Part shown: one piece after another, positions 22,970-36,000 of the stretch
Position numbering within the stretch: the stretch's first letter is position 1
Layout of the letters: each line of letters starts with the position of its first letter
Source of the DNA: Watersipora subatra
Lineage: Eukaryota > Bryozoa > Gymnolaemata > Cheilostomatida > Watersiporidae
Reading direction: 5' to 3'
DNA: 64,000 bases
NCBI RefSeq assembly: GCF_963576615.1
Contig: NC_088715.1
Location: forward strand, 61,949,981-62,013,980
Program-made: the position numbers and the translations under genes
The notes under the pieces: model-generated
Told to the model about the DNA's origin: nothing
The model's input: only the letters and a program-made list of their open reading frames with translations
Database searches by the model: none

Positions 22970-23805
22970 TATGTCCCTGCATATAAGCCTATCTCGTGGA
23001 TAAGCCGGCCCTTGAAAAACAGTCATGTAATCAGGGAATTTATAAGAATTGACATATAAGACGGCCCTATAAATCGTAACGCGTCGCGTCGTGTGTACCT
23101 ATCAAAGCTAAGGGTTGCGGAAATAGAGCGGCTTTGCAGGCTTAGTACAAAAAGTTTCTGATTGGTGAGCAGTTGTATGATTAGCTATTATTAGCTACTT
23201 ACTATCATTTGTTTGTGTTGAGCCAATAGAAAACACGTTTGCATCTCACGCTACACTTCGTTTCCTTTGCCAAAAGACGCACTTGTGTACAGCCACATAG
23301 GTTTCACAAATTGTAGATCAATGGACTGCTGATGATTATCTATTGAGTAATAGTACTAGTGAGAGTGAGTACTTATATTTAGTAGTAATAATGATGCCAT
23401 AAGCTATAGTAATAGTGGTGACTCGTCTGTCTTGACGCATGCTTGACTTGTCTACAGCAATAGTTTGAAGAGGGCAAAAAAGTATTCGAACTTACTCGGC
23501 AACACATTTGTGGCCTTTTTATGGCACCAGATGACAAAAAGTTTTATGCTAATTAATTTCGTCAACTGTAATGACAACGTATGTACGCCAATGTCAATTA
23601 TTTGGTTTTACTGCATATTCAATTGTCTTCATAAAAAAATTATTTTGTAGCGAAAGAGTTAATGGTAGTGGCAACCATTAATAAATTTTCGAACTGTAGT
23701 TGTTGAAATTAAGCTAGCATTTCACTTTGCTTGCTTTCAATCAGAGTTATGTTAGTGTGGTAAATTTTTGCATTCTAGAATCAGCTATGCGGGGATATAT
23801 GGTAA
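22970..23805. mobile_element. Third copy of the 16.5-kb non-autonomous element
   Basis: Starts with TGTCCCTGCATATAAGCC and ends with GCGGGGATATATGG. The interior matches 16500-17818 (GTTTGTGTTGAGCCAAT, AGTACTTATATTTAGTAGTA, GGCCTTTTTATGGCA). Shorter than the copies in blocks A and B. Confidence 0.5.
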
Positions 23806-23879
23806 TTTATTTAGGCAGGTAAAATTTCTGTTAAATAAATATTAATTTCACTCTAGATAATTACTAGGTGAGTGCACGG

Positions 23880-24010
23880 CGTTGCCCAAGTAATAAAAAG
23901 TCTTCGAACGGAAAGTATATTTGTATTTAACATAATATGTTAAATACAAATATACTTCTTATTATATTATAATAAGAAGTGCCATTCTAACTGTCAAACT
24001 ACATATCACG
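23880..24010. repeat. AT-rich palindrome
   Basis: Contains AAATACAAATATACTT-type inverted repeats around TTAACATAATATGTTAA and a second inverted pair (TTCTTATTATA/TATAATAAGAA). No coding capacity. Confidence 0.5.
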
Positions 24011-24269
24011 GGAACAGTGTTTTGTGCAGTTGAAATTAAATAAGAGAAACAATGAAACAACTGTAAAGGTTTTCAAACTTTTTAAAAACCTGTCACTGTT
24101 AAATTTCATATAATGAAAAAAGTGTTTTTGAAATTAACAGAAAAAATAAAAAAACTGTAAAGGTGTGTAAATATAAATGCGAAATATTTAGCACGTAATG
24201 GCTAAATAAAGTCTGGTTTGCTACTACTACAATGAAACATTTTTTGGTGTACAATTATATGATTTTAAT

Positions 24270-24878
24270 CCATTCACATTACAGGTATTTGGTATCAAAA
24301 GGTTTACCATGTCTTACTCTGCTGTGTTGTAGGTGCATACCCATAATTTCCCATATTTTCCCATGTGACCCATACTTTCTGCCAAATCGCAAGAACAGTT
24401 TCTGCAGCGTTTTTGACTATCGCAGGTGACCAACAGGCATATCATCCTCTGACAAACATGAGGACCACTTCTTCGAGCTAAGGTTATAAAATTAAATGAA
24501 TTTTTACGGTAGGTTTTGAAATATCAGCGCTCAAGTGACAGCTTTACAAATATGATGAAATAGACCCATAAGAACAATAGACATGATTTTATGAAACAAG
24601 TGACGTTTATTCGTGAGATATTTTGTTGACTGAGGTTGCGTGAAAGTGTAAACAGAAGCCATTGTGTTTAACTACGTCCCATTTGAGCCGTTTTGGAAAT
24701 GGAATCCAATCTACGGCCTTTTCGGGATGGCTGCAATTAACTGTTCGTTTTTTGAGCTTTTAATAATTTGTAATCACATTTCCACATATTTTGAAGCTAC
24801 CAAACAGCAGAGTTGGACATGGTGAACCATTTGATACCAAATAACTGTAATGTAAATTTTGTTACAAGTCAACCTTAG
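24270..24878. mobile_element. TTAA-type MITE, degenerate copy
   Basis: The left arm (CACATTACAGGTATTTGG, CCATGTCTTACTCTGCTGTG) and inverted right arm (CAGAGTTGGACATGG, GTTACAAGTCAACCT) match the element at 3076-3986. Both terminal TTAA sites are lost or altered. Confidence 0.6.
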
Positions 24879-24879
24879 A

Positions 24880-26490
24880 TAGGGAGGCTCAGCAGTTGAG
24901 ATAGTCAAGTAGAAGGGGCTCAGCTGATGACTGAGAAGGAAGTTCTGTAGGCATGGGAAGGACAGGCTCTACAGACGCAAGAGAAGAAGACGGATAGAAC
25001 TTCCACAGACAGAAGACAAGAAAGACTCCACAGGCGGAAAAGAGAGGGGGGCTAAGGAAGCAGAGGAACATACATCAACAGGCAGGGAAAAAGAGGGAGC
25101 CTCAGCAGGCAGATGGATGAGGCTGAGTCATTTGAGCTGTTCTCTTTTATAGATATACCTCTAAGAGGTATATCTTAGCCTCTGAAATGTTTAAGCGCTC
25201 AGGTTTTGTTCTTCATGTTACATGAGGCTAGCAATATGAGTGGACTTGTCTTAAGTGCGTCATAGGAGTGTAACGATTGGAAATGATGACTAACTCCAAT
25301 CGTTTTAGTCGTGTATGGTGGAGGTCTAACCTTTTTAAGTGGTTTTCTAGCAGGTCAGTTGATGTCTTTTTCCTCATTGGTTGCTTCCACAAGAAGTTTC
25401 TAAGCTGCCTGTAGATAGAGTATATAATGACTGTCGTTATTGCTGGTCCTCTAATGTATTAGGTGTCATGTTCATTGTAATATGGCGAGTATCTCAGGTA
25501 GTTTAGACATTTTTCCATTAAACTATTTGCTTTAGTTAATACATTCAAACAACAATGTGGTGATCGAAATCAGATATTTTTTGCTGAACATTGATTAAAG
25601 TAAATTGATTAAAGGTTGATAAATATGTGGCTAAAGTGTAATGTTAGTATCACCTTTGTCAATTAGCCTTTGTTCATCCTAAACCTTTGCTTTCATGTTC
25701 TCCGCATGAGCGTCTCACCTAACTCAGGTCTCATAGTTATGACTTTAGCCTGTGAATTTTTGACGCATTGCTGGACTATTGGATAAACACTAAACTAGCA
25801 AACGTGTTCTCAAAGTAGAGGTAAACAAAAAACCCATTTGATCGATGTTAAGCTAACTCTAGGTGAGAGCTTGGAATAACTTCATTTCACACAGATAAAA
25901 ACATCGTTTACTACTTATCCAAGCAATTTTCACCTAAATAATATTGGTATAACATATCAAAGCGAATGTGAGTACAGAATAACTTGAGGAAACAAGTAGG
26001 CAAATGCCTTAGATGAAGCTGATTGATTGTGAAGCTTCTCTGGTATGCGGTATGTTAGTGCTTGTCTTTTTGTATGTGATTGCATATGCTTAAAATACAT
26101 GCATCACAAATGCATCTCAGAACATATGAAATATTAAAGTGTCAACTATGTGTACATATCAATGTTTGTTTCTCTTACTGTTCTCATGAACAAACCTTGC
26201 CACTAGTCATGTCCAATCACTTTGTTCGTTTAATTTGATTGTCCACCATCAGGGAGTAACTGTTCATGTAATACATAGAATTGACGGCGGGAGTCAAATG
26301 TATGATGAAGAACATAACTGATTTTGAACCTACGTAGACCTACTTTATTAAAAAGGCATCATGTTTCTCTGCCCTTTTCCACTGCCATGAATCAGATTTC
26401 CTATTTAATTTATGATAAGAAGTCATGAACAATAGTGTATAGAGGATAAATTTAAGTTATTGTATATCTGAGTTTACGATTATAAGAGTT
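24880..26490. other. 5' intergenic region of the central gene
   Basis: Bases 24885-25130 are strikingly purine-rich on the + strand, followed by a small palindrome (GATATACCTCTAAGAGGTATATC). No convincing exon or element follows up to 26490. An upstream non-coding exon or promoter may be here but cannot be placed by eye. Confidence 0.35.
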
Positions 26491-26498
26491 TAGACAAT

Positions 26499-27210
26499 GA
26501 TGCCACAGCTGCGGGATCTAACATTAGTCTGATACTTTTCCCATAGTGTCTAAGTGCCCTGTTTCTAACCGTTTGACATTCATTATGTTTTGTAGTTTTT
26601 GTAGGTATTTGGTTTAGATAGCTATTTGTTACTTGGTGAGCGTTGTTAGTGCATTACAATGTCAATTAAAATACATTTTTCATCATAATCTGTTTTTTAG
26701 GGAACGGATTAATATGGATTAAGTTATTTTATATATGAAATATTGCTGAGATATGAGGACATTGACATACGAGGCCTTGAAACGCATGAAGCTCATACGT
26801 TGAGGTATAACTGTAGTTGATTAATCTCTGCTAAACGCAGTGTATATTTATACTAAACAGGAACTATGGATTTATTTTTTGAAAGTTGGCCCAAGAGATG
26901 CGTCTAAATCTTGTTTGCTCGACTTCCAGCGTCTGCTCATTACGTTTTGTAGTTTTTGTTTATTGTTATCAATGATCAGTGATAAAAACATAACTTATTT
27001 AATATTAGTTTAATAAGTTTATATGAAGTATGAGTAAAGCATTAGATTCCCCTATAAGCATATCTGTGCAAGAAACCTTTGATTAGCCATCTTTCCTCCA
27101 AACATTTCTACATTCATAGCTGCAGGATCTAACAATAATCTCACACCTTTCTCATAGTGTCTAAGTGCTCCTATTCTTACCGTTTGACATTCTAATCAGT
27201 CTGCTGCAGA
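26499..27210. repeat. Direct repeat of about 95 bp just upstream of the start codon
   Basis: Bases 26499-26595 and 27115-27210 share AGCTGCxGGATCTAACA, CTCATAGTGTCTAAGTGC-like sequence and ACCGTTTGACATTC. The second copy ends in CTGCTGCAG immediately before the exon carrying the first ATG. Between them lies a Tigger-type right end (26745-26815, ending GTTGAGGTATAACTG plus TA). The repeated segment may be a duplicated promoter or splice-acceptor region. Confidence 0.6.
26745..26815. mobile_element. Solitary right end of a Tigger-like element
   Basis: GACATACGAGG ... GAAACGCATGAAGC ... GTTGAGGTATAACTG matches the right end of the element at 7621-8851 (GACATACGAGC ... CGCATTAAGC ... GTTGAAGTATGACTG). 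No matching left end was found nearby. Confidence 0.5.
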
Positions 27211-27213
27211 AAC

Positions 27214-27397
27214 ATGGCTGAGGTAACTGGTGGAGATGGTTCTCCCGGCAGAGTCTACAACACACCTCGAGTACCAAATCACCGTGTAATGGACCGTCCC
27301 ATGTTCCGATCTGACTTCATCAAAACTAAAGAATTCCTCAGGGCAGAAAATATAATGAAACAGGAGAATCTTAACGCCATATGGTTTTCACAGGTTA
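27214..27397 (+). CDS. Central gene exon 1 (first ATG)
   Basis: ATG in good context (AAACATGGC) right after a CTGCTGCAG acceptor-like site. Encodes MAEVTGGDGSPGRVYNTP, then a basic stretch and AENIMKQENLNAIWFSQ, whose last hydrophobic residues form the strand before the P-loop. The strongest donor (CAG followed by GTTAGT, exon end 27393) would throw the P-loop exon out of frame. A weaker GTATTA donor four bases later (exon end 27397) keeps it. The coordinates assume the in-frame choice. Confidence 0.6.
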
Positions 27398-30300
27398 GTA
27401 TTAAACATATCCTTGCATAGTTATTAATTTGTATGAAGCCCCCTGTTAGGCCTACTTTGGTTTTTTTATATAGAAAAATGAATTGTTTTCAAATAGCTAG
27501 TTAATTTTATAGTGGCGACTTCTTACAGACATTTGTATTTTATTTCTCATTTTTTTGTATTTATGTTACAGTTATTTCAATATAATACAAATATGTTATA
27601 ATTTTTAGGACCAACAGGTGCGGGAAAGACTTCTATGGCCACGGAACTTTGCACTAGCATCTGGCGTCATGATGTGAATCCGAGTGAAGTTACGACAATA
27701 TTCAGAGAACTGAGTTGTACAAGTCTAGAGTCCTTCTACGGCCATTTAACTCTGTTCTACCAAGACTTGGAAATCACGCAAAATAAGCTGGAACCTAACT
27801 ATGCAAAAGGATGGAATATACTAGAAACTATGTTCAATGACCTCAACACAGTCTTCCCTGACTATACAAAGATAATCATTCTTGATGACGCTGAGGAGCT
27901 CAAAGATATCCTAGACATTCTTGACCATCTTTGCAAGGTTATCAACCGAAATTCTAACATCCAAGGTCGTTGGAAGTTTCTGGTGACATCTCAGAAACGC
28001 GTACCATATAGCAAGGAGTTTGAAGGTATTGGGGGAGAAAACTTCTTTGAAGTAGATGGATTTGCAAAGGAAGACATAAGACGGCTGTTTAGGTCTACCA
28101 CGCTGGACATAGTGATCATCGATGAAATTGTGGCGGTTTTAGGCAGCCGACCGCTTACTCTCAATATTTTTAAGAGCAGCTTGAGATCCAACCAGGTAGG
28201 TTTTTGATTTTGTAGCTTTGTTAGTGTATTTTAGCAAAGGAATTTGTAGTAGGCCGTTCTTATTTCAGCTGTGATGTTGTTTGATACGCTTATTTTGGCG
28301 TTCCTTTATCCAGCCTGTATTTTATAATATCTTTAGGGTAACTTCACTCACAGCCCCTATATATTATATATGTTTACTGGGACTATATCCCTCTTTCATT
28401 TTATGATTGCATAGGTGTGAAAGCACCAAGCCCAGGTGTAATGTTTGGGAGGTGCTATACCCAGCCCACCTTTTATGACTGAAGCAATTAAAGGACTTGT
28501 TTCATCTACATATTTAATAGCAAACTGTTTCAAAAGAGTCTGGCCGCCTGTTTTTAATTGGCAGATTGATACAGGCTTGAAATCTATCTGAATTCGCTGC
28601 AATGGTGATTATTAACAATTGTAGAACCAATTTCCTGTTATTGTGGTGATGTACTTTAGTTACCCTCAGTTTCAAAACACTCGGGATTATGTCTAAGACA
28701 TATACTTTATAGGTTGATGATGAAGCAGAGATTGTCCGCAATCTTCTGCATGATATAAAAATTCAAGCTGAGGCACTTGTAGAAAGCGGGCGGGAGAGGC
28801 GGATGGACTCTGTCTTGATTGCGATAAAGATCAGTATTGAGCGGCTGGTCAAGGAGTTGCCTTTTCCAGATGTGTCGATAAAGCTCATCAAAACCCTCCC
28901 AATGTTCAATGAGAAAAATTTGACTATGGAGCTTCTTGTTTCATGTGCTGAGACCTACATTGACAATCCTACACAGGTGAGCCATGAGTTTCCCTTTACA
29001 GAATCTGTTCTTAAGCTAGTTGCTGAGACCAGTTGTAGCAGCATACAATGCCTCGTCATGAATGGATTGTGGTCTCTGCTTGTTATTTATTAGTTTCTCT
29101 CATGAATACTCAATCATCGAGACACTGTCCTTGACACCAACTGCATATCAGATCAAGTACACCGACATAGTTGGGACTATTATGAAAGATTCACTGGGCT
29201 TTCCTAGCTTCTCTAAACTACTCTCTTAGCATTCTTTCTGTTTTTCAAGAATCTTGGTACCCTCATAAATAGAGGTCCTCTAGTTCGTTCTGACAGCGGC
29301 AGAACTTTTTCAGGATTCCAACTTTTTAGGAAAATTTGTCTAAATATATCAGTAAGCATATTTTTATATTAGCTAACAGCTCTGATTGAGCGCACTATTG
29401 TCGACATTGGCTTCTCTTAGCCTGATATTCTCAAGTCTGCCGAGACATACCTAAGTGAGTGATAAATCATAGCCCAGATAAACTTCCCTGAGCAGATGTT
29501 TATATACCCGTAGACAACCATATGCAGGTGTTGGTTTGGATGTGCATAGCTTTATACAAGATAGCTTAGCGATGCTGCTTGTTGCAGGCCAAGGAGATTA
29601 TTAAAAACCTGATGAACAGATTAATGGAGCGAGGCCACTGCACTAAGCAACTAGAGGGCAAGGTTCCACTCTTCAGTCTCCACCGTCTTGTGAAGCAAGC
29701 TTTCCAGCTCTTTTCCAAGGACGATCGTCTGGACTTAGTAAAGTTAGCTTGGCATATTTTTCATTCTCATTTTTATGCCATTTCGAGTTACAACTACAGT
29801 ATGATACTTTATGCTTGTTTTGTGTATTCAAAAGCTTGCTAGCTTCACAGCTCTTGGTTTGAGAAACCATTTGGTTGGAGTCATGTTTGATTGACGTAAC
29901 CACAATTGGCTATTTTGAAATCAATCTACCTCTGCTGTTAGTCATGTTTGGGCAAACCTTACAGAGTTGCCCATGAAATATCGATTGAAAGCTGAAATAA
30001 ACTCCATTTATGTCCATTGTATTTTATTTAAATGGTTTTAATGGAATCTATGTGTTCTTTCGTAGGCACGCCCTTCTTGCGATTACACGAGTCATGCCAC
30101 ATGATGGCCGCAGGCATCAGACACACGTTGTGCGCTTTTATGGTGACCATGGCAGCACTCTTGATTCTGTTATAAGATCGATGAAGCTAAGAACCGATGC
30201 TAAGGATACACCCCTTATTTTAGTGAGAGATAATATGTCCCGTAGGCTGCCGATCATGTGACTATCCCATTCATGCTTTTATAACCAAAGAGCTGACATT

Positions 30301-33013
30301 GCTTTCAGTTTATGTATAGCATCACTCAGTAGATTCACATTTTTCACTCTATAGTTGACTTGTATCACCTGCTTGTTGTATACGTTTGAATGAGTTATTT
30401 TGTAATGAGATAGCAAGGGAGAACAACTTCATGATTAGCTCGCTTCCTTTCTTGGCTTTTTATATATTACAAGTTGCTAATTTAATTTTTATTGATGACA
30501 AACGATTCGTTATCTTCGATTTGTTATCGAAATTAAGCAATCACACATATAGTATACTGTAGTATGTGATGGTGTATGTGTATAGTGGCGTTTTGTAGTT
30601 GCTTCACTGCAGCATGCTGATAGGAATGGGTTATTGTCAGCTAGCCCAGCGAACTGATGAATACGCTCAAGGTGTGGACAGGTTTAAAGAAGCGCGGAAC
30701 AAGTATTGTGAGCTGGTGAAGAACGACAGCTATGAGACTCTAATTGCATTAGAGTAGGTATCTTTTACAGTCTGTTGTTTACATCTAAGTTTGAATTGAA
30801 CTCCTTAGTCATTTTCTAGCTTACTATTCTCATATGAGGTGTCTAATTTATTAAAAATTATGTTCCCATGTGCAAATTAATCAGTGTTTTAGATTATGTA
30901 TGCTAGATTTAAGTTGTAATTGTGTTTCGTTTGGCGGCTTTCTTTTCGCAAAGCGATTGGCAAAGGTTTACAATCCCTTTGAAATTAAATTATAATGAAC
31001 AAAGTGATTTCACTGCATTTGATTGCGTGAGTGTGATACATTTTTGGCAAGGCCATGTAGTTGGACAGTTTGCTGTTTAATGATGCTGCCTGTTAAAGGC
31101 TGATTATTGGAAAGTTGCTGAGCTGATTCAGAGAGCAAGAACATTGCACTGAAATATCACATTTTTGTCACTCAGTTTCATGCTATGAAAGGAATCATCA
31201 GCCAGTGAATAGAGGAACACTTGAACCAGAAATTAAGAGAGTATAGGTCATTATATCATTTAACCCCATTGACATTTATTATATAAAATGTGCTCTCATG
31301 CTGCCATTTAGATACTAGCTCAGCTATGGAGTTCAGTATATTACTTTTTAGAAGTGGATATTAAGAGATTTTCAGAGAAGCATAAGCCACAGTTTGTATA
31401 GGTTTGAATAATGTTTGAAGGTATATGTGTTACTTCTTACAGTATACTGATGGTTGAATCTGGTCCTAAATGAATTTTCTCGAGTTGATTGTTTTCTGTA
31501 TTTGTGATAGATCTGTGATTGGATTTGATTAGCTAGAGTCTAGGAGCACTTGCTCTAGTGCTGTCATGAGTAGTTACTCTATTGGCCATTAGGTCACCTT
31601 TGTTCAGCATCATATGTCTGGTGGAAGCCACCAATTTCAAATACTTGTCGGTGCTAGGCATCATAGAGAGATTCAGTGTGCCAGTCAGGTTCCTCATCTT
31701 CAGAGTTCGGCTTCATTGTCACTGCAATCGATTGGAGGTCGGCTGGCAAATGACCTAATATGCTAGGTCATCTATTATATTATTTATATTTAATATACTA
31801 ATAGAATGCACAGCTTTACCCAGATAATAAAAAGCCTTTGCACATGAAAAAAAATTTCATCTAACATACACAGTACATCCTTGGGTTATGATTTCCATGT
31901 TATACGACTTTTTTGCCTTACAAAGTCAAACACGATGGTTTTTTGTCCTCGCTACACAAATCTTATTTAGCAATAAAAAATTCACCAAAATTAATGCTTA
32001 TTACATGCATCGAAATAATAAATATGCCGAAATGCTGTTCACCGAAAACATTTTCACAATGTCTGAAAGAGACACGATGACAGATTTTTCTCAGTTCAGC
32101 ATTCCTTGAGCAAAAAAGGTGTAAACAGTACATACGCAAGAGCAAATATTCATTTTTAGTGTTATAATCATATTTGCAATAAACTTTAATTCATCATACA
32201 TACATGTATATACTGTAAAACCTCTAATTGAGCACCATGGCGCTCTATTTTTGCAACCCTTCTTTTTAGTGCCAGTCAACTGGAGGTGGCGTTCAAGTAG
32301 AGGCGGCCGTTGTATTTCTCAAATGGTTTGTCAGAATTTTTGCGAAGTGGATGTCACCTATTTTTCCCCCTCTTTTTCAGGTGAACCGATATAAAACCTT
32401 TTTGGGTGCATTAATCTGCTAATTTACCGCTAACTTATTAAAGATCTCTAAATAAAATATGCATTGGGAAGCCGAGAAATATCTCTACCAGTTGTTATCT
32501 ATTGCTGGCAATTAATCTGCGATAAACCCCTTTGAGTTCAAGGCTTCCCACTGTTGGTTTGAACAACTTAAGAAGAGGACTGGGATTCACTTAGTCATCA
32601 GGCATGGAAAGGCGGCCAGTTCTGACAAGAAGCAGACAATTAAGAGGAATTAATTTCTAATGAAGGGTACACCCCTCAGTAAGTTTTTAACTATGATGAA
32701 ACTGGCTTCTTTTGCTGAAAAACCTGCCTTGTTGTACATATATTACAGCCGAAATTTTTTTTCTGGTTATAAGCCAATGAAAGACAGACTTACCCTTGCA
32801 TTTTGCGCAATTGTCAATGACGACTTGAAAATCAAGCCACTCTTATTGTACCACTCAGAAAATCCTCAGGCCTGCAAGGCACACAGTATCCTGAAGGAAA
32901 AGACTTGCAGTATTTTGAAGTCTTATGGCAAGGCCTGGGTCGCAAGGACCATGTTTATTGAGTGGGTAAATGTCTGTTTTGGTCCTGCTGTCAAAAAGTG
33001 TTTAGATGAGAAT

Positions 33014-33063
<50 letters not shown>

Positions 33064-36000
33064 ATGTCTCCTGGTACTAGACCAGTGGTTCCCAACTACC
33101 TTGGAGCCATGGACCCCCTGAGCTCTTTATCTAAAAGTCATAGACCCCGTTATAAACATTATAATATATGGTGTTTATAACAATGCATTTGAAATTGACG
33201 TACATTATAAATTAGAATAATATAAGAGTCAATAGATTTGACATGTTTCTATTTATTTACTTACATAAAGCAATGCTATACTGAATTGCTTTGACTGGTA
33301 ATTTTCAGTTTGTTAGTGAGATAGATTATACTTCTTGTTTTTCACCAAATTCTCAATCTTTGAGGAAATGGTTGACAAAGCGCATCGCATGTCGTCTTCA
33401 AGTCCCAGTCAGTTTCGTTGTTTCGATTTGAAAAGAACCATGGAGGAGAAAGCAGACTTGCACAAGTATGTAGACACAAATGGGAGCAAAGTTCAAAGGG
33501 CATGTTTGGCTGTCTGTGGAGATGGATGAATCATGGAAGGCCAAAATTCTTCAATGGTTTTATCTTCATAAACATCTTTAGTTATTTTACCGATCTGCTG
33601 GTTTCATTTTGTTGTCAAATAAATATAGTTGCCAAATATTGTCACAATTATGATCAGTCAGCTGCCATTAACAAGCATTCATCATATTAATAGTCACCAT
33701 TGTGAAATGACCCGAATTTGGTTTTACATTTAGATTTTGAGTATGAAAACTAAACTGCACAGCTTTGCTGCTGTCCCATCTTATTGGTCAGGTCAAACAA
33801 TGTGACAACGACAAAAAACTGCCATTTTACATTTTAGGTGGAAAAATATTAATCAAAAACTAGGGAAAAAAGGCCGTTGTTTGGGTGATTTCGGGTAAAT
33901 TATATTTAAATTTAAGCATACACTAAGACCCCTACCAATCTGAAAATTGGTAAAATTAAGCAAGTTGAAATGTTTCATTTTCCATGGATCTTAGTATATC
34001 ACTGAAAATTGAAAAGGGAAAGAGAGAATTACGTGTTCGCTGGTTACGGGTTGTGTTGTTTTGTACTACTAACCGGAAATCAGGTACTATCCAGCGATTG
34101 ACGCACATAGGTGATAAAATTCTAAACCCAAAAACCTAGCAAGACAACGCGACCACCCCGCGAGAATTGCATTAGCCCGGAAACTCAGGCTGGCACAATC
34201 CCAACAGACTTTGATCATTAAACCCCGCTCATATGATAGCCGTCGTCTATCCTTTTAGGGTTTTATATCATTGATCCAACCACTATGACAGAAATAGCTG
34301 TAAATATCTAGCTAGAAAAACCAAACTGGCACCAGCCTGTGGACCCCCTCAAAACCTCCTGTGGACCCCTAGGGGTACATGGACCACCAGTTGGGAACCA
34401 CTGTACTAGACAATGCTCCTTCTCACCCTCCCGGCATTGATGATAATATACATTCGGACATTTCTCTTATTAAGGTTTTTTACTTGCCACTGAATACCAC
34501 CCCTCTCCTCCGGTCAATGGACCAGCAAATGATTGCGCTTTTCAAAAAACTTAACGTCTGTTAGTATTAAGTAATGAAATAGTGTGAAGCAAAATTTTTG
34601 CCTAATTTTGTTAATAATAATTCCACTGTTTGGAATTTACGTTATAGGAGCGTCTACTGTATATATAATATGCAAGAAAAGCCGTACTGTGCACACACAT
34701 GGCCTTTAAATGCAAACTGGTACTACTTACCGTAAAACCTCTAATTGAATGCCGTGGCGCTCTATTTTTCAACTTTCTATAGTGGTGATTAATTTTAGGG
34801 GGCGTTCAAATAGAGGTTGGCGGTCTATTTTTCAAATGGTTCGTCAGAGTTTTTGCAAGATAAATTTAGCCCTATTGCGGGTGAAGCGAATGTTGCCTAT
34901 ATTTTGCTCTCTTTTTCCGGTGGAGCAATATTAAACCTTTTTGGATACAATATATCTGCTAACTTACCTCCAACTTGTCAAAGATCTCTTAATAAATGTG
35001 CATCGAGAAACTGAGAACTATCTCTACCAGTTGATATCTATGTCTTGCAATTGACCTGCGATGATATTATAGTATGTGTCCTGTTTTGCAATTTGCTGGC
35101 GTTTTAAATTTTAATTTCGTTTTAAATTTGAAGACATATTTTTATTTTATATCTAGATTTAACAATGTTGAATAAAATCTCATTGCGCTCTTTGGTGTTT
35201 GCTACAGTTTGCAGCCAAAACTAACTTTTTATGTGTAATGGATGTCGAGTTATGAGCATCGATTCATTGGAAGCCATGTTAAGATAGCCGCAAGTATGCT
35301 ATGTAATTATATGCTATAAATCTTTATATTTGTAAGTTATACAATAATAATCTATCAAATGATGCAAATATTTATTTATGAACAATTAACATAACGAATC
35401 ATACTTACATTACATGCGGACACAAAAATTAATGTTTTTAAAACATAAATATTTCTTTCGTTTGCTTGGATAGCAGCGTTCTGATTGTTGATTTTGATGG
35501 AACGAACATATTCTAGTTGGCCAATACTTTCCATAATATCTTCTAGTCTCAACTCTTCTTTTGCACTGTTGAATTAGTCAATATTAATGTCCAAGATAAA
35601 CTTTCACGCGCTGCCTTTAGCACTAATGCAACACGTAAAAGTTTTGCTCACAAGAAACGTAACCTATGGTCCAAAGATTGTGAACCAGTTTTCATACACA
35701 TGTCCTTCGAAGTATCACGACCACGTTAAACAAGGAACCACTATTAGTCTGAGACAGTAAATATTTTTATAGCGTTGCTTTGAAAGTACATCTACCATCG
35801 TAAATTAATGCCCTTTTTATATGTAGGATACTTTGAAGTAGAAAGACCGTGTTAAACAGAAAGCTACTACTAGCCTGATACCGTTATTGGTTATTGTTAC
35901 ACTGTTGCTTTAAAAGTTATCACACAGAAAATAACAAAGAGCTTCGGAATCGGACAGTGAGTGAATTAATTGTTATTGATATAAACGATTCACTATTAAT

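Larger units (their letters stand above)
32213..34564 (+). pseudogene. Tigger/pogo (Tc1-mariner superfamily) transposon with broken transposase
   Basis: The left end CTGTAAAACCTCTAATTGAG follows a TA. Coding relics in order: FKASHCWFEQLKKRTGI with HGKAASSD (CENP-B-type DNA-binding domain, about 32535-32630); NYDETGFF with the first catalytic Asp (about 32688-32711); LTLAFCAIVNDDLKIKPLLL; LVLDNAPSHPPG with the second Asp, split by a hAT insertion; and LPLNTTPLLRSMDQQMIALF with the third Asp. A stop after NYDETGFFC, frameshifts, a (TC)n expansion and the nested element make it dead. The right end is uncertain (perhaps 36190). Confidence 0.82.

Noticed and set aside
24889..25071. Minus-strand open frame of 60 residues with a hydrophobic start
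   Set aside because: Explained by purine-rich low-complexity sequence on the other strand; no splice context or homology that I recognise.
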